64,000 nucleotides of DNA, taken from NCBI GenBank assembly GCA_013396525.1, contig VWYX01001327.1, positions 68,033-132,032 on the forward strand. The letters run 5' to 3'. The notes under the pieces were generated by a model. That model saw nothing but the letters and a program-made list of their open reading frames with translations. It did no database searches and was not told the DNA's origin. Positions 23,115 through 38,500 of the stretch are shown piece after piece. This DNA comes from Chaetorhynchus papuensis (lineage: Eukaryota > Chordata > Aves > Passeriformes > Rhipiduridae). The position numbers were made by a program, and so were the translations under genes. Position 1 is the stretch's first letter, and every line of letters begins with the position of its first letter.

Positions 23115-26100
23115 GTCTAAGGAAACAAGAATTTCTATGGAAAGAATGCAGATAAAAGACAAAATTTCCCTTACACACGTCTTTGAGATGTCTTTTCAGT
23201 GCTAGAGGAACAAAGGATATACAGGTATTGCAAAGAGATGTATAATCACAATTGTAAGCTTTTCCATTATTTATAAAGATGATCTCCATGGCTGCATACA
23301 AAAGAAGATTCCCCAGTCCGCACATAAAAGTGTACGCCATCCACCATAAATAACAAATAGCAATACAATCAGACAAGAAGGATTTACATTATTTAAACCA
23401 AGCCAGAAGTGAAAAATTGCAGTTTAATGCAGATAAGTGTGGAAAAAAAAAAGATGTGCAAAACTTTGGAGTGGCAGTTGGTAATGACAGTAAATAAAAG
23501 GGATGGTTCTGACTAGGAATTTGGGAATTCATGGTGAGGAAAAAATCCCAAAGAAAGCATGGAGCCACATTGTGAAAGAGAGTCTATATAAACCGGAGGG
23601 GGTACAATTATCATATTAGGCAATATAGGGGGGATATCTAATAAGTGCTTGGTTATTCAGAGGAGAAATCCAGTCTCCAGAAGGAGTATAAGCAGCCTCC
23701 AGTACCATATGTTGCATGAAACAACCAGTAGAAACTTCAAGGAGCAGAGCTAGATGCTTTAGTGAGGAATATAATACATTATAGTGTCATTGAATTCAGC
23801 AATTCCTTATTTACCTACAACTATATGAGATGAGGATTTGACCTTAGTTAGGAACAACCCCCAATAAAATTAAATTTGGAAAACAATGATAAAACCTGGA
23901 TCCAAGCAATGATATGATCTCTATTGTTAGTGAACATTTCATCTGAAGATCTCTCAGGGCTTTGCAGTCTTTTGACAGGATCAAGACATACATTTACGAT
24001 TATTCTTAATCAATGGCAGAAATAAAGCTTAAGAGTAAATAAATCATCTAAGATCCCAGGAAAGGTATGCTTTACCTAAATAGACTACCTGAACTCTGGT
24101 TCTTCCCTTTCTTATCCCACAACTGTAGGCTATAATGTTTACAAGGGCATAAACATAATATTAAATTTACTTTTTCTTTCATGTTGCATCCTATTTAATA
24201 GTACCCTCACGCTTCTATCTTTAGCATTCGTACAGGGAGGCACAAAAACTTCAGAGCCAAGCACCCACTCAGAATGGATGAGATCTATTTGTAATGCTAT
24301 ACATTATCTAAATTTAAAAATGCTTTTTTTTGAGCCTTAACAGAAATCCCTGCGACAGACTTTTATTTTGGGCTTGATTCTGCATTCCCTTGAAATAAAC
24401 AGAATTATTTATTGTGCCTGGAACAAGACAATAGAAGACAAGGTCATATAGGATGCATCTGAAGGGTCGGTCACACAACTCCATAGTCTTCCATCTCCAA
24501 CAGTGATCCAACATTCTGTCCCGTGAGCCTCCCACTGCTGTGGGCTGCATTCCCATCCCTCTGCTCCCTCCCAGACCGTGCTTTGCCCATACCTGTATGG
24601 CTCACGTGCCACTCACATCCCCCCAGGACGAAAACTGGGAGGAACACATCCTACCAGGAGGGAGCCACAGGCTCCAACCAGTCAGCTTGTAGTCTAAACC
24701 AAATCTGCAGCCCACTGGGGACACTGTTTAGGTTGGGTATGTTTGTAGTGCCATTTGTGGGATGTTGGCACTCCTTTTGGAGGTGGGGTGAGAGCTGCCC
24801 CACAGAAGTCTCCCCTGGGTACATACAGCACACGAAGTTGCCTCTCCCAACTCTTTCAGAACCAGTTGCCGAGGCTCAGATTGCTTGTGCTTCTCAGACT
24901 CTGGGCTGTTTAATGCTTTCCCCAGTCCTAACATTCCATTATTTCCTGACCAGTAGTGAACATCATGTTGGGATTTTCAGTAGCCTCTAGAAGGCACTAC
25001 AGCCTGACTCTTATCCTTGAAGGAAATAAAATCCAAGGAAGTCCTGTGTCTGAGCAAATTTGTTCCTAAAAGCCAGCACAGCCTCTGGTGGTACAAGGAT
25101 GCTCTTACTTGCTTGGAAAAACCCAGAGACGTATTAGCCAAGTCTGCAGAGCTGGTTCTGAGGATCTCTGTGTAGTACTCTGTGATGCTGACTCCTGGGC
25201 CTGCATCTGACTCCAGATACAGTACGGCTCATCTCCACTGCATCCTGTGTTCCCATGGGAAGGAATCCAGGTATGCAGGCAATGAGGATGCTACTGTTTG
25301 CTTAGCACTGATCCTGGCCTGACTGATCACAGAACCAAGCTACCAGGAGTGTACTGCTTTCCCGTGGTTTGTTATTTTGTACTAAACACAAACAGAACAG
25401 AATAAAAATTATACCAAATCAGAGAGGCACACAAACAAAAATGACAGAAAGGAAACTAAATGGAAGCCCCTGATGGGAACTAAATGCAAACAGTACTTTG
25501 ACAAATGGAACTTGTCTCATGTCACAGAGACCCACTAACTTCTTTTACCCTCAGCTGCAGTATAACAGTGTAAAATTGCCACTGCCCCTCCTCCTTGATG
25601 AATGCAACTCTACAGCAATGAGAAACAGCCAGTGAAGAGCCATCTGCCTTGTGACCCCTACCACTAATGATTTCATCCACTGTTTGCTGCTTTGTTAAAT
25701 GTTGCAATAAATAACAGCAATATTTGTGAATACACCAGTAACCAATCACTTGCCCTAGAATGAATATCCAGTGCCTGTTAGTAGTCTTTCTACATGCCCT
25801 CAGCTGTAATTCTGCAATCTTAATTTGGGCAAAATTTCCATCATCTTCAACCTCAACTGCCATTTTTTGACTTCTGAGCGCTTAACCATGCAACCTTAAC
25901 ATTCCTTTAATACTGCTATTTGTCAACAGAATAATTCATTACGCTGTGTGTAACTTAGGAACTGTGTAATTCTTCTAGCAAGTAGCAGCCTTTAATGAAT
26001 GGCACCTGATCAATAATGCAGAATTCAACATTTGAGAATAAATAAAAAGCCTTTTTCATGAGAAGTGTCTGCAGGAAATGTCAAAATCATTTATCAAGGG

Positions 26101-29100
26101 TCTAGGCTGATAGCCTGCAGCTGCTGTCCACAAGAATTATTTGTTGAGTCTTGAAAATATGTTTTTTGTCCTGAGTATAACTAGATTTTTCCATGTCCAA
26201 AACACAAAATAAGGGCATATTGAGTATGAATGCAATGGTCATTACCAGAGTTTTGTTTAAGTAAAACTTTGCCACAATAGTACTTGTCCCTAAACTGCTA
26301 GTAATACAGGATTATTTTAACTTGGTTTCCAGGTGCACCTTTAAAACAATCCTCACTGTAACTCTAGACAGGCTGAGCTGCTTAATACAAACGGAAAAAT
26401 GCATTTGTATTTGGGTTTCAGAACCCCAGATTAACAAGGTAATCAGACAAACATTACAAACCAAGACAAGGGTAAGCACTTTATCTCTTCCTGATATCTA
26501 GAAGCAGCATGTATCAAAGGAACAAGCAGTTTTTACTGTCTTGGAAAGTTTTTTTTTTACATTTCTTAATAAATGGTCTAACAAAGAAGCACAAGGTAAC
26601 TCCGGCTACTTTGCTGATAATTCTCATCCAGCAGTATATAGAGTAGCAGTTACTAGATAAGGGCTATAATCACAATCCACAAACATGAACAAGATTATGA
26701 AAAGAGAGGTTTAATGAAGTTTGCTTTAGTCCTATGTACCTTAAGTGCCAAAGTTGACAGATCCTGAGTCCAGTGTGATCAGTCTTCAAGGTATGTTATT
26801 TAAATAGCTAAGAATAATCTCATCCTGGACTGTACATATCCAAGCAAGGCTCCTTTCATTGTACCTGGGATGCAGCAGGACGGGGACTGCAATAGCTTTG
26901 TAAGCTTACTTTCTAAAGATGAAGCCCTTGGTCAGTTTGGAACTGCTTAAGAAGCCTTCACTTTTAGCTAGCTTGAACTACACTGGCCATTTGATTTCTC
27001 TTTTCTGATGCAGGCAAAAAGAGTGATCTGGTGGTGGATAAGAACAAGTGGAGAACCTTAATGAGGGTGGGTGGGTCACAATTCCACAGCTCCATCTCTG
27101 TGAGTTGGGTGACAGAGCTGGCTGCTTCATCTCCTCTCAAATCTGAAGATTTCCACTTTGGTTGCCTGGGTGCCTTTGGTGGGTAACAATTCCTGCAGAG
27201 AGCCACTCTGTTGATACCACTGGAGATATGCTGGCTATTACACCAATTAACCTGTTTCTAAATCCATCTCTTTAAACAGTGCTTTTCCACCTACTACGAC
27301 AATTCCTGTGGTGACACTGCTATTTGTCACTGGGGGCACTGCATGCCAGACAATGGCTATAAAAGTATCAGTTGGTGCACAGGTTTCACAAATGATTGAA
27401 GCAACTAGCCTTTTCTTGAGCAAGAAAGGGATCTTTCATTTTAAGATAATTCATCCTCCATGCTTGTCACCACTGCAGCTTAGTATCAGGAAAGAAACGT
27501 TCTTTGATGCCTGTAAGGTTTTATCGCTCATCGCAAAATAGAGAGATTAATGAAGGGGAGAAAAGCGGGGTGAAGATGCTCTTTTTTTATTAAAAAGCAT
27601 CTTCCCACAACAGATTAGAGCACAGGCAGAGCAAATAAGCAAGGTAAAATATATCAGAATGATAAAAGGGAGAAGGTACCACAACAAATTACACTTACAG
27701 AGTCATTTTTAATGTGCAGCACAGAAGGAACTTTGATGAAATATTCAAACTTCAAATCTAACGTGATCCTAAATCAGCACTGTGTGTTAGAGAAGGAGAC
27801 AGATCTATAGCCTGTCTGTGTGGTGAAGGATGGTTTTATACCACTAAACCTGAAAAGGGTATGTCTTGAAATTACTTGAGCCAGACTGATCATATACAGC
27901 AGTATGAAATGTGAGAAGCACAGAAAGCCAGTGTGGCCAGAGCTGGGCCAGAATCCAAATCAGAGTCAAGCCAACCACAACAATATTCAGATTTTCACTG
28001 GTGGAGCCAAAGCCCTAACTTGGATCAACTTGGTTTTTCCTCACTTCTTTCAGTACATAAAACCTTCTAAATAGTTCCTGGAATTGACAGTACTACATTT
28101 AGACAGAATGGAGCAAAAATCTTTCCAGCTGGGAAGCTTCAGGTACAGTAACAGGCATTATGATAACTCTTAAGGTGAAAAATTAACAACTCAAGTTTTT
28201 AGTTGCACGTATAAAATAGGTGCCTTTATCACCTATTGCCCTAAACTAAGGCTCTACTTTAGTAGAGCTTCATTTTTTTTAAGGACTGCCCTCACAGCAA
28301 CACTCATCTGTGAGTGCTGCAAACCATGCAGTCCTGTACTTACCTCTTTAATAGCCAAGTATCTTTCATTCTTACATAGTATTTTTGCTATACAAATAAA
28401 ATATTGGGATATAGATCTTCAGACAGTGTGCATCTCAACTTTGGGTATATTTACATCTAGATTTTGATTCAGATTATTCCGTAAGATAAAGCTAATAATT
28501 GGTAATATGTCATGGTTCACACACTACTTTGTCTATACCACTGCTCTTCCTGTATTTCTATAAAATGCTGCACATCTTACCTGACTGCAGGTGAATGCAC
28601 ATTAGCAAATATCCAATACAAGCTTTGGTAAGGTTAACATTGCATATGAAAAGGAAATTCATGCAATGTACGGCATGTAATGTAAAGGAAATTCATTCTG
28701 TCATTAATTTCTACCAATTTGTGTAGATGCTGTAAGAAATGTAGCCTCTGTCAAGGTGCTCCAGGACTTACCTCGTTCTGTGTGTAATAAGATAAAACAA
28801 GGCACATTTTCAGTGGAGTGACTATCTTGGCATGTCCTTGGATACTGTGGGATTCGGTAAACCTCTTAATATTATTTTAATTAAGCTGTTACAATTCATC
28901 ATGTCAAAACATAAACATACAGATTATATAAAACTGCATTAGGAGACCTTACATAGCCCTGATTAATGGCCACATAGGTTGTAAAATGAATCCAAACTGT
29001 AAATTTATACTGTGGGCTTTTCTAAAATGTGAATTATTGACTTGACACATTATAATAACTCTTTCCAAATTATTGTGGTCTATGGTTCAAATCTTTTCTC

Positions 29101-30281
29101 TATAGCTCACTGACATGCACAGTAAGCCTGATTTACTACATCTCTTACTGCATGAACATCCACAGACTGCAGCATCCTCCAAAATGTATTCCAAAACATT
29201 GCAAGTAACCAGATGGACAAAGGCACGAGGAAGAAAATGCCTTTAATCAACACTGACTTCCAGATAAGAATAACTCAGAATCCCTCCTACTATCTCACCG
29301 GGCAGAAAAGTTTAACAAGATACACCAGTGCCAGAATATGTTACAAGGAATCTGCTCTGTGAATCAGCTGCCTTGGCTCTTCAGTGATTTCCTTTAGAAA
29401 GAGGTAGTTTATTTGCTGGTTCAGTATGCTATGATTTTCTATAGGCCTAACACAGGAGAGAAATTTCTAATACCTGGCACATTATATCTTGATTGCTGTA
29501 TTAACATGAGCCTCAAAAAAAAGAGCCATTTGAATCCAAAACTTTTAATCACCTTTAAATACTTCTGAGGACTGAAACAAACCTCAGCCCATTCAAGAAA
29601 CTGCAGACTGTGTAGGCAAAGAAGCCATTCTGGATCCTGTGCAGCTCAAGCCCTACAGACCATGCAGATACAGCTGGACCAAGCCACTCACCTGTGGCAA
29701 CGTCACTCACTGCTGCAAACACCTACAAAAGGCTTGGAAACACTGTCCCCTCCCCCTCAAAGGCCAGGGATGAACTCAAAGCCTGTCTTGCTGAACATAT
29801 ACAGCATAGCTTTTATTTCCCTGAAATTAAAATTCCAAACTCAAATCAGGCAGCATATTTTGCAAAATGCCTTTTTTTCCTCCTGTGGTAACAGAAGGAC
29901 TCTCGCACATACCCAGATTGGAAATGTGTATCTTCTTGAAACATACAATTGAAGCTCTTTTGGTTACAGGAAATAAGTTACATTTTAACTTGACAACTTT
30001 CAATTACATCTTTGAAGACCCAAAACTCAGAATTTCTATTTTTTCAGGATAGAATTTTTGTTGTATTTGAATAGAAATAAAAATACGTTAAGACTAAATT
30101 TTTCTGAGAAATACTGAAATTATTTTGGATTCATTTAAAAAGTCTGTGTTGGTAAAACAGTGTTTTCCTCTCTGACTTAAAAAATACTTTGAAAATGTTG
30201 CATTACACAAACAAAAATAATTATGAAATTAAAATACTCCATACCTAAAGAGTAGTGTCAACACAGTTTTTTCGGGGGAGG

Positions 30282-30307
30282 AAAAAAAAAACCAAACCAA
30301 ACCAAAC
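30282..30307. repeat. Poly-A followed by an (AAACC)n simple repeat
   Basis: A run of A leads into repeated aaacc units (accaaaccaaaccaaac). Confidence 0.85.
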
Positions 30308-32464
30308 AATAAACCAATCGAACAATAAATGACTGAAAAAAAATTTCAGCTATTTTCTAGCTCAATCAATAATTCAACTTTCAATCATCAGTTTTTAAAA
30401 AACACAATTAGACAGATATTGGCAACTAGCATAACCTGACAGGGAGCAGCTATCTTTAAACATAGACATTAAAACAAAAAAATGACATTAAAAACTAAAT
30501 TGTTGCTTTAGTAGAACCAGACCTACTTACTGGGCACATATTAAACACTTAAGTGAATGAAAGCGTTAAGAAAATCCAAGTTGAACAAAAAAACCAACTA
30601 TTTTTAAAATTTTTACACTAGATTCCATAAAATGGAGGAAAGTAAGATTGAGCAAATTGAAATCTATAAAGAGCTGTAATCACACAATTATATTATCTTT
30701 TTGAAGTAGTGTATCATGTATTTTGCAGAGTTAATCTACACTTCATTACTCTCTCTAGAAATGCATACTTAGGGCAAAGTCTACATACGTACACTAAATT
30801 TCCCCATTAAATAAAAAATAATTATCTTAACATGAAGCAAAATAACTTTCATTTCTAAAAAAAAGATACCCCCAAAATCCAGCCTAAAAGTCAACACATT
30901 TTTGCGCAGAAAGCTTTCGAGTTTCTGTAGACATACATGGCAAACTCTTCTGAATCTACATTTTCCAAGGAAAAAGTAGGAATGCTTTTCACATATAAAC
31001 CTAGAAAAGCATGGGAAGATCTTTATTATTAACCCTTTTCAAATAGTTTCTGCTTAAGAATAAAAATGTAGAGGAGAAGTATACAGACTCTCTAAAAAAA
31101 TCATGGGTAGATCTTTTTATTTTTTAATATACGTCAATATTTGTGGAGAAAAAAAATCCAAACAGGCCCACTGACTTTATTGACACACCATCTTTCAGAG
31201 AGATTAGATAGTCATAGGACCCTGACTTGTTTAAGTCAACTGAACTCTTGAAGATTAATGGAATCTTTTCAGGCTGTAAAGCTTTCACTATTAGGAATGA
31301 CCAAGAGTAAGAAAAGAAGATCATTGTCAGAGTAACCCCAAGAAGTTGGGGTCTCTCAACAGAGGAAACTATTAAGAATTACAGTCAAACTCTTTTGAAA
31401 GAGGGGCATATCTTGGAAATCAAGGGCTGGACTTCTTCCTCAGCAAAGAAAGAGGCAGGCTGGCTGGAGACCACCATTGCCCCAAGGGATGAATATCTCT
31501 CCCAGGATTTGAACACAGACAATTACTTTAACTGGGCTGATGCCCTCGGTGAAGAGGAGGAGGAAAGTCTACAGGTGGCCAAACACGTACATTTCTCCAT
31601 CAGTACAGCCAGCAATATAATTCCCCCAAATATGACATCGTCCCTGTGCTGAGTTCAGCTGCCCTCTGTACATCAGGAACTTGAAATACTGGGAACTTTA
31701 GTATGGCAAAGGTTACGGAATGACAGGAAGATGAAGCTGGCTTTTCTAACATCCCATGTTCCCTTTGAATTCTCAAGCAGGGGAAGTAACTCTAAGAATG
31801 ATAATACAAAGCATTTCCCTTCATTTCACAATACTCACTGCTGCATAAACAACCAAATCTACTACTACACCACCTCCCCAATTGTCCACTACCATTACTA
31901 AAGAATCCTTCCTCTCATCTTCCCACCAGTGCTGCTTCAGAGTCTGCAACTGAGTTCAAGATGTCCTTTAAACCACCAGGCAATGGCCTTTGACAGAGGC
32001 ATCAGGAGACTGGACCGTATAGACCACTGACCTAATCTTTGCCAGTTACACATGAGTTTGTATGGATCTACTTGATGTCCCTGCAGCTCCACCTGTGCTC
32101 AATGCCTTCAAGAGTAGGATTCCTTCCATTCCATTACACATTTATCTATAACTGAAATTTCTGTGACTCATTAGGTACATACTATTATTACTCTGCGAGA
32201 AACTCAATTATCTTGAAAAGAAAAGTTAATCTCTGCCCGCAGCATCCGACAATCGATAAATCCAAGACATAATTGGGCTAAATATGTCTCTCTCCTGATA
32301 AATTCATTTAGGTTTTTTTTTTTAAGTAGTGCATTACTCAACATAATAATTCTATTCATACTCAAATTTTGAAATTACTCTTTAAATTACTGAAGTGTAA
32401 GTGTTAAGTAATCCCAGGACTTGCAGGATCTCACCTTCCTTACAGTATCATGCAGGCACACAGG

Positions 32465-32556
32465 TGTGGTGGTCTGACCTAGACTGGATGCCACGGGCCA
32501 ACCAAAGCTGCTCTACACTCCCCTCCACAACTGGACAAGGTCAACCCACCACCACA
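32465..32556. mobile_element. LTR-start fragment followed by its own inverted start
   Basis: Positions 32465-32540 (tgtggtggtctgacctagactgg through ccctccacaactggacaagg) resemble the first 75 or so bases of a bird LTR beginning TGTGGTGGGTTGACC, from memory. The next bases, ggtcaacccaccaccac (32538-32554), are close to the reverse complement of that same start. The two together form an imperfect foldback. The body of the LTR is not seen. Family identity is from memory only. Confidence 0.5.
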
Positions 32557-35500
32557 GGGAAGGCACAAAAGTGCTGAACTGTATCTGCCTGGAACAAATG
32601 GCACTGTGGAATTGTCCAAACAAACACCAAAAATGCTGCATGGTATTGGTGGTATTTCTGTTCATCTACCACAAGCAGAGCCTGAGCAATTTTCTTGCAC
32701 TTCTCTATCAGCACTCTTCATTTCTCACCTGGAAAAGCTCTGCTGCTATTCCAGCCCTAAGCCTTTTCTGGACAGAGATGGAAACCTGCCAAAACCTGCA
32801 GGAGTACTGTGAATACTATGAATGAGGTGTGCTAAGGAGTCCTCCAGGACTACGGACTCGTTTTTACACAAGGTCTGAGCAAGGGTGTGAACCCAGATGT
32901 CTAGAGGTAGACTACTGCATTAACCTACTGTGGCATTTGTCTGCATTCGTACCAAACTCATGCTGTATTTAATGGACAAGGCTGTACTTTCTTCAGCTAC
33001 ATGGTGACAAAAGAAGTGCTATAATATTAATTTGCAAGGGAAAAAATTTCCATGTGGAGCCATCTTTTGCACTGACAGAAGATACATACTTTTCCACTGA
33101 CACCACAGGGAACAGTAACTGGAAATGAATGGGGATTTTTTTCAAAAACCTTCAAAGACCCAATAAGGCTGCCACTGAGGCCAGTGAAAAAATTCCTGTT
33201 GCCTTTAGAGGAATAGGAAGAGAAGTCAGTCCTTGCTGTGCTTTGCCAGAGCTTCTGCCCTCTTACCCATGTGTTATGACATAGTTCAGACTCTGTTTTC
33301 TTCAGGTCGTAGGACCATAACCTACTCCTGTATCTAGTCTTCTTTTCTAAAGCAGACTAGAAACCCAGATGAACGACACTGAACAAACTGATGGGAAACA
33401 TTAAAAACAACAACACCTGCCCCTAAAAATCAGTTTTTCAGTGCATGACAGAAGGGAGATGTCTCATCTGAGAGCTGTAAAGATTTTTAAAATACTGGTC
33501 TAAAAAATATGGAGATTGTTGATTGAGCATTCCTAGTTTAAGACCATTATCATGACCAACCAATAAGCATATTTATCCAGCGGATTCACTGCCGTGAAAT
33601 TAAAAAAGAATAGGGTTGTTTTGGTTTTTCTCTCATTTCAGCCCACAATAAATTTCTCTTTATTTTACTAGCTCTCTCATATTGTATTAACGTAACTTTA
33701 TGAAGTGTTTGCCAGGCCAAAGGCTAATCTAATTACATAGACTTTTCTGGATCAGATCCATTTGTCACAGACTATTTCAGTGACTTGGCTTCTGTCTGTG
33801 CATGTATATTTCTATAGAAAATGATAAAATCAATGTTCTCTCCCCCAAGCTGTGAGTTTCCATAGTTTTACACACAGCCTTCTGAAAATGTTCCAAATGT
33901 ATTTGAAAAAGAAAAAAGAAAAGCAAAAAAAGAAAAGTAAAAAATGGAGAGGTCATTTTTTAGCATGAATTCATCTGAGATTATTGTTTGCACTGCAAAA
34001 TTACTGTGTATCAAATAAATATTTTTCTGCCTGGAATAGTCTTTAAAAATGTTCATTAAGACAGAGATTTAACTTCCTTTTCTCTTCTCACTCTTCCTCC
34101 ATGCAGCTGCTTAAATCATTACTTTTCTGCAGCAAAGCCAAATTCACAAACATGTAGAAGACTGGTTTATGTGGTGAAGAACTCTAAGTGTGTGCCTAGA
34201 TAGTCAAGAGAAAATCCACGTGGGTATGATGTACCTCTTGAGGGTGTAAAGTGTCTGTTGAGGGAGTCAAAAACAGATGTCAGGTCAGATTCATCCTTTT
34301 CCTGTTCCGGCAGATGAAACTCCGTGTGCCGAGTCACATTAACAGCACGTTGTGTGCCTGGGACAGCAGCACATCAGCACTGTGCATGGTGCAAGACCCC
34401 AGAGCTAGTCTGGGGAACGTGTACTGCTCCAGATGCACCTCTCCTCCTCGGCCCAAGACACCAGGCACAGCTAGTCAGCACATCAGTCAGCAGGGCAGAA
34501 CACAAGGAGGACACCTCACCAGGCTTCGACACTGGGAGGTGTAGTTTTGGCTGTAGGGGAGCTTGAGATGAGGTGCAGCCGCAGTCAGTCCTAGATGCAT
34601 CACAGAAGACTTGACAACCCTGCTTAAATCTTAAACCCTGTTAAAACTGTGACTGTGTGCCACATCTATGGCTCTACAACCCTGCCGAGGTGCTCCCTCA
34701 CCAACTGTTGGTTCCCACAAAGTGCAGAAAGTCTATAGAATTCCTAAATAGAAGAAAACCTGGTTTTCTGGGAACACCAGACTTTGAAGGGCTCAGCTAA
34801 TCGCAGACACCAAAAATCCTAAAGACCCCAAACACAAGTTGTGTAAGAGTTACCTTCTCAGGTTCTTGAGAATATTTTAGCTCTAAGGCACTAAGTATTT
34901 CCCCATCCTCAGCAAGTGAGGTATTTCAGGCATTCATGTTGATGGAAAGATGGAAAGTTTTCTGCTTTATTGCACAAAAGCTTAACTGATTAAGCTATTC
35001 AGCCACCAGCCCACCTGTATTCTAATAAAGTAACTTACTACTGCTTCTCCTGCTCAGCCTCCTTTTTGTCTCCCCATCTCTTTCCCTCCAACCCCAATGA
35101 TTTTGCTATAAATTTAATGACCAAAAGGGACAGAAGACAGCAAATGTGACAGTACCAGAGAGTAAACTGATAATAGGTTGAAGAACATAATGACATCTAG
35201 AAAAGGTGAAAGCTCAGATACTGCCAAAGAACTTGGCTTCTAGTGCTGCCACCTTTAATAACTTTCATCTTGGTTTTTGCTAAAACATGAAAATGAAACC
35301 ATTCAACTCAGACGGTTGCTGCTGTCTGTCTGCCTGTCAGCCTCAGAGAGCAGTTTGGTTTCTGTATGGCAACAAAGTCATTGAGCTGCTGATTCCAATA
35401 TTCACACAGTACCCACAAATCAAGGGGCTCCCAAGGTAGAGCAGCATACCTGGGAAATCCGTGTTCCCACTGAACAGACCCAGATGGGATCACTGTGAGA

Positions 35501-38500
35501 AAGGCATGCAAGGACCAAAGGAAATGCTGCAGGAGCGTGCCCCACTCCAAAAACTCTCAGGCAAAAGCAGTGGCTGCCGGCAGGACCAGAGAAAGCACAT
35601 GAGAGCAACCCTGAAGCTCCTGCAACCAAGAACAAAAGACAGTGCTAAAACATGAGGAAGGTTGCCTAGAGCCCCCATTATCCCTCATGTCATTCCCATG
35701 TGAAGTGAAGCACGTGAGGGACTGAGAATATGGTGCAGTACCACCCATCTGCAGACCTTCCCGTCTGAGGCAAGGGAAGGAGCAATCTGTACATCTTGTT
35801 TCTGGTAATGTTCAAGTTAATTTTGAGGCACATGCATACAGCCCCAAGATCCCAGGAAAAGCCCTGCACAGATGTCCCCATCATTCAGGTAATAGATTTT
35901 TAAAGTTTATTTGACTAAAGCTAAAGAGTGTTTTCTGAGAAGCCACAGCATACACAGAAGAGAAACCAAAATGTTCTAATTAAAGGCCTTCTCCTCTTAT
36001 CAGAGGATATTGGATTAGTGTAAACCACATCAGAGGAAACTAGTTAATCCATGTTTGGTTGATTTGTACACTGGGAAAGCCAAGAGATTTTAGCAGTCAC
36101 TATTATTTACAGCAGTAAATGTCAGTTTAATGACAGAAAATCCAGTGTTACTTTTTTGGCTGAATGATGAGGGTTTTCTTGTTTCAATACGTACACTTTC
36201 CTAACTCTCTGACTTCTAAAACAGTAGTATAAATATACTTTGGTTTGTGATGTTAACTTCTAGAATATCCACGGCATGTTAATTAATGGTGCTGATAACC
36301 TTCAGACACTTGCAAATAGGATGTAACAGACATGGTAAGTCATTTCAGGAGTACTTGAATTTCACATGACAACAGTTCTCTTGGTGGTGGGATGGATGGG
36401 CTAGGAGAGGCCAAGATTTGCCTGGGATTGCTCTAGGATTACTAGGCTATATCCTGACACAACACCTACAGTTATGTTCAACAGGAAAGCATGAGAACTC
36501 TGTCATGCCCCACTGTATGCATAAGCCAGAACAGCCTATTCAGCTTTTTAGCACACTAAAAAATAATGAGCACACCTCCAGCCACACTCTTTGTTAAAAC
36601 GAAAATGGGGTTCTTCATTTACGGTCCCAAAGTTTCCACATTCCACGTGGGTTGTTTCTGGCCTTTTCTCCTTGGAACATTGCTTAGACAAAGAAGTGCT
36701 TGTATGTTTCACCAACCCTTACTTTGTACTAACTCTAGACTTGAGCTTTCAGGCTAGGTGATATTTTTTCCCCTTTTCTAAATGAATGCCTTGTTCAACA
36801 CATTGATACAGACTGAAGAGAGGTATATTACACCATAAGGGACCAGTTTACATGCAGCAATACACATTTTTTTATTAATGCAATCCATCATTTACCTTAT
36901 CCTCCCTCTGAAGAAAACAAAAGGATCAAATTTATACGTAACTGCCCAACGCAGAGATTTTTGTAAGACTTGTTTATGAAACGAGAAACCAGTGTGGGAG
37001 TAAAATATAATTCATAACATACAAATACTTCCTAAAGGTACAATAATGCTCACGGAATGAGCAGAAATAAAAAGCATAATGGGAGAAATAGTAGCAGATC
37101 CTCACATTAAAAGGCAGCAGAGAAAGGTCAGGAAGGGAGGGTAACAGGGAGCTGGTAGCATCACCCTGGCCCACACTGTGAGCAGCAGCATTACCTGAGC
37201 AGGAGGGAGGAGAACATGAAAATTCTGTCTATGGTAATTCTGTTAAAATGCTGTTTCTAGCAAGCAGCATCTCCAATACCAGCTAATACAGACATTTGAT
37301 ATTGCAGTAATGGCATTTGCACCAATTACAGTTCTTTTGTATGCCTCTTCACATAACCAGAGTTAAAATAAGATCTACTTCTTCCATCTATAAAGAAAAT
37401 TAGACAGGATACATCAGGTGCAACCTACTATGATTTTAGGCACTAGATCTTTAGCAGATGTAAGTGAGCACATATCAGCAGAGCAGACCTCACAGAACTT
37501 TGCCCTGATCTACTCAATCTTGTCTTCAGCTGTGTCTCAAGCATCTTCCTCCATTTTTATTAGAGTAAGGTTGGTAGGACTGCGGGGGGAAGCTCACGGG
37601 AGTGAAGACACAGACTGGCGTAAAAGGAAAAGTCAGAGTCCAAAAAAAAGGAGACAACATGAAAGGCAGTCCTGAGATGAATGTTGCAGGATGAAAAAGT
37701 GGGAGTAAGTAAAACAACATGGATAGGTCATATTTTGGAAGCAAAGGCATAAGGCAATGAGGGGCAAGCTGAAGTGAGGGGCTGAATTCCACAGTGTAAG
37801 AGTGGTACTGCAGTGCAGAGAACTAGAGACACTTAGTAAAAAGGGCAGGCTGGAAGAGTTAAATATCAAAGTCATTAATGAGCTAAAATTAGACTATAAA
37901 TCCTTTCAGATCTCTCACCCATTGTGGTAATGATGCCCTGCCTCTTCATTTCACTGCAGAGACTATTTCTGCTTATGAGACTGTGAGCAATTAGAATAAG
38001 AGCCCTTTCACTGTGAAATACCTCAGAAGATACATAGATCAGAAAACCAGCACACCTCAAAATACACACTTGTGCAACCACTATAAAGTGTGGAAGAAAT
38101 ACAGTGGGATAGAATTTGGCAGCTGATGTCAATTAACAGCAGAAACAGAAAACATAAAAAGCAAAAAAACTATAAGGCAAGAGGATGCAGGCAAAATTTG
38201 TATATCAGAAATGGAATGTAAAGAAGATAGTGACCTATTTCACTTCATCAGGAGGTGATCACTTCTCTTGTTATTGGTGTAAGGACAAGCAATCCATACT
38301 TGATCCTGTTCTAGATTTTTGTACTGTGGGCCTCCCAAACCTGTTGGACCTGTGAAAACAAGTATTCTGAGAAAATAAGCAAAAATTTTTGGATAAAGTG
38401 ACACTTTTTACAGCAGCATAAACAGGTACTGAATTCCAGCTTTGTAGCACTGCTCTAGTGTGGGCTGGCAGCTTTCAGAAAGAGAAGCCTCTAGGTCTGG

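Noticed and set aside
24523..24990. 155-codon plus-strand open frame
   Set aside because: It is the longest frame in the window, but there is no recognisable domain, the composition is low-complexity (Pro, Ser, Leu), overlapping frames are open on the other strand, and no splice or promoter context is present.
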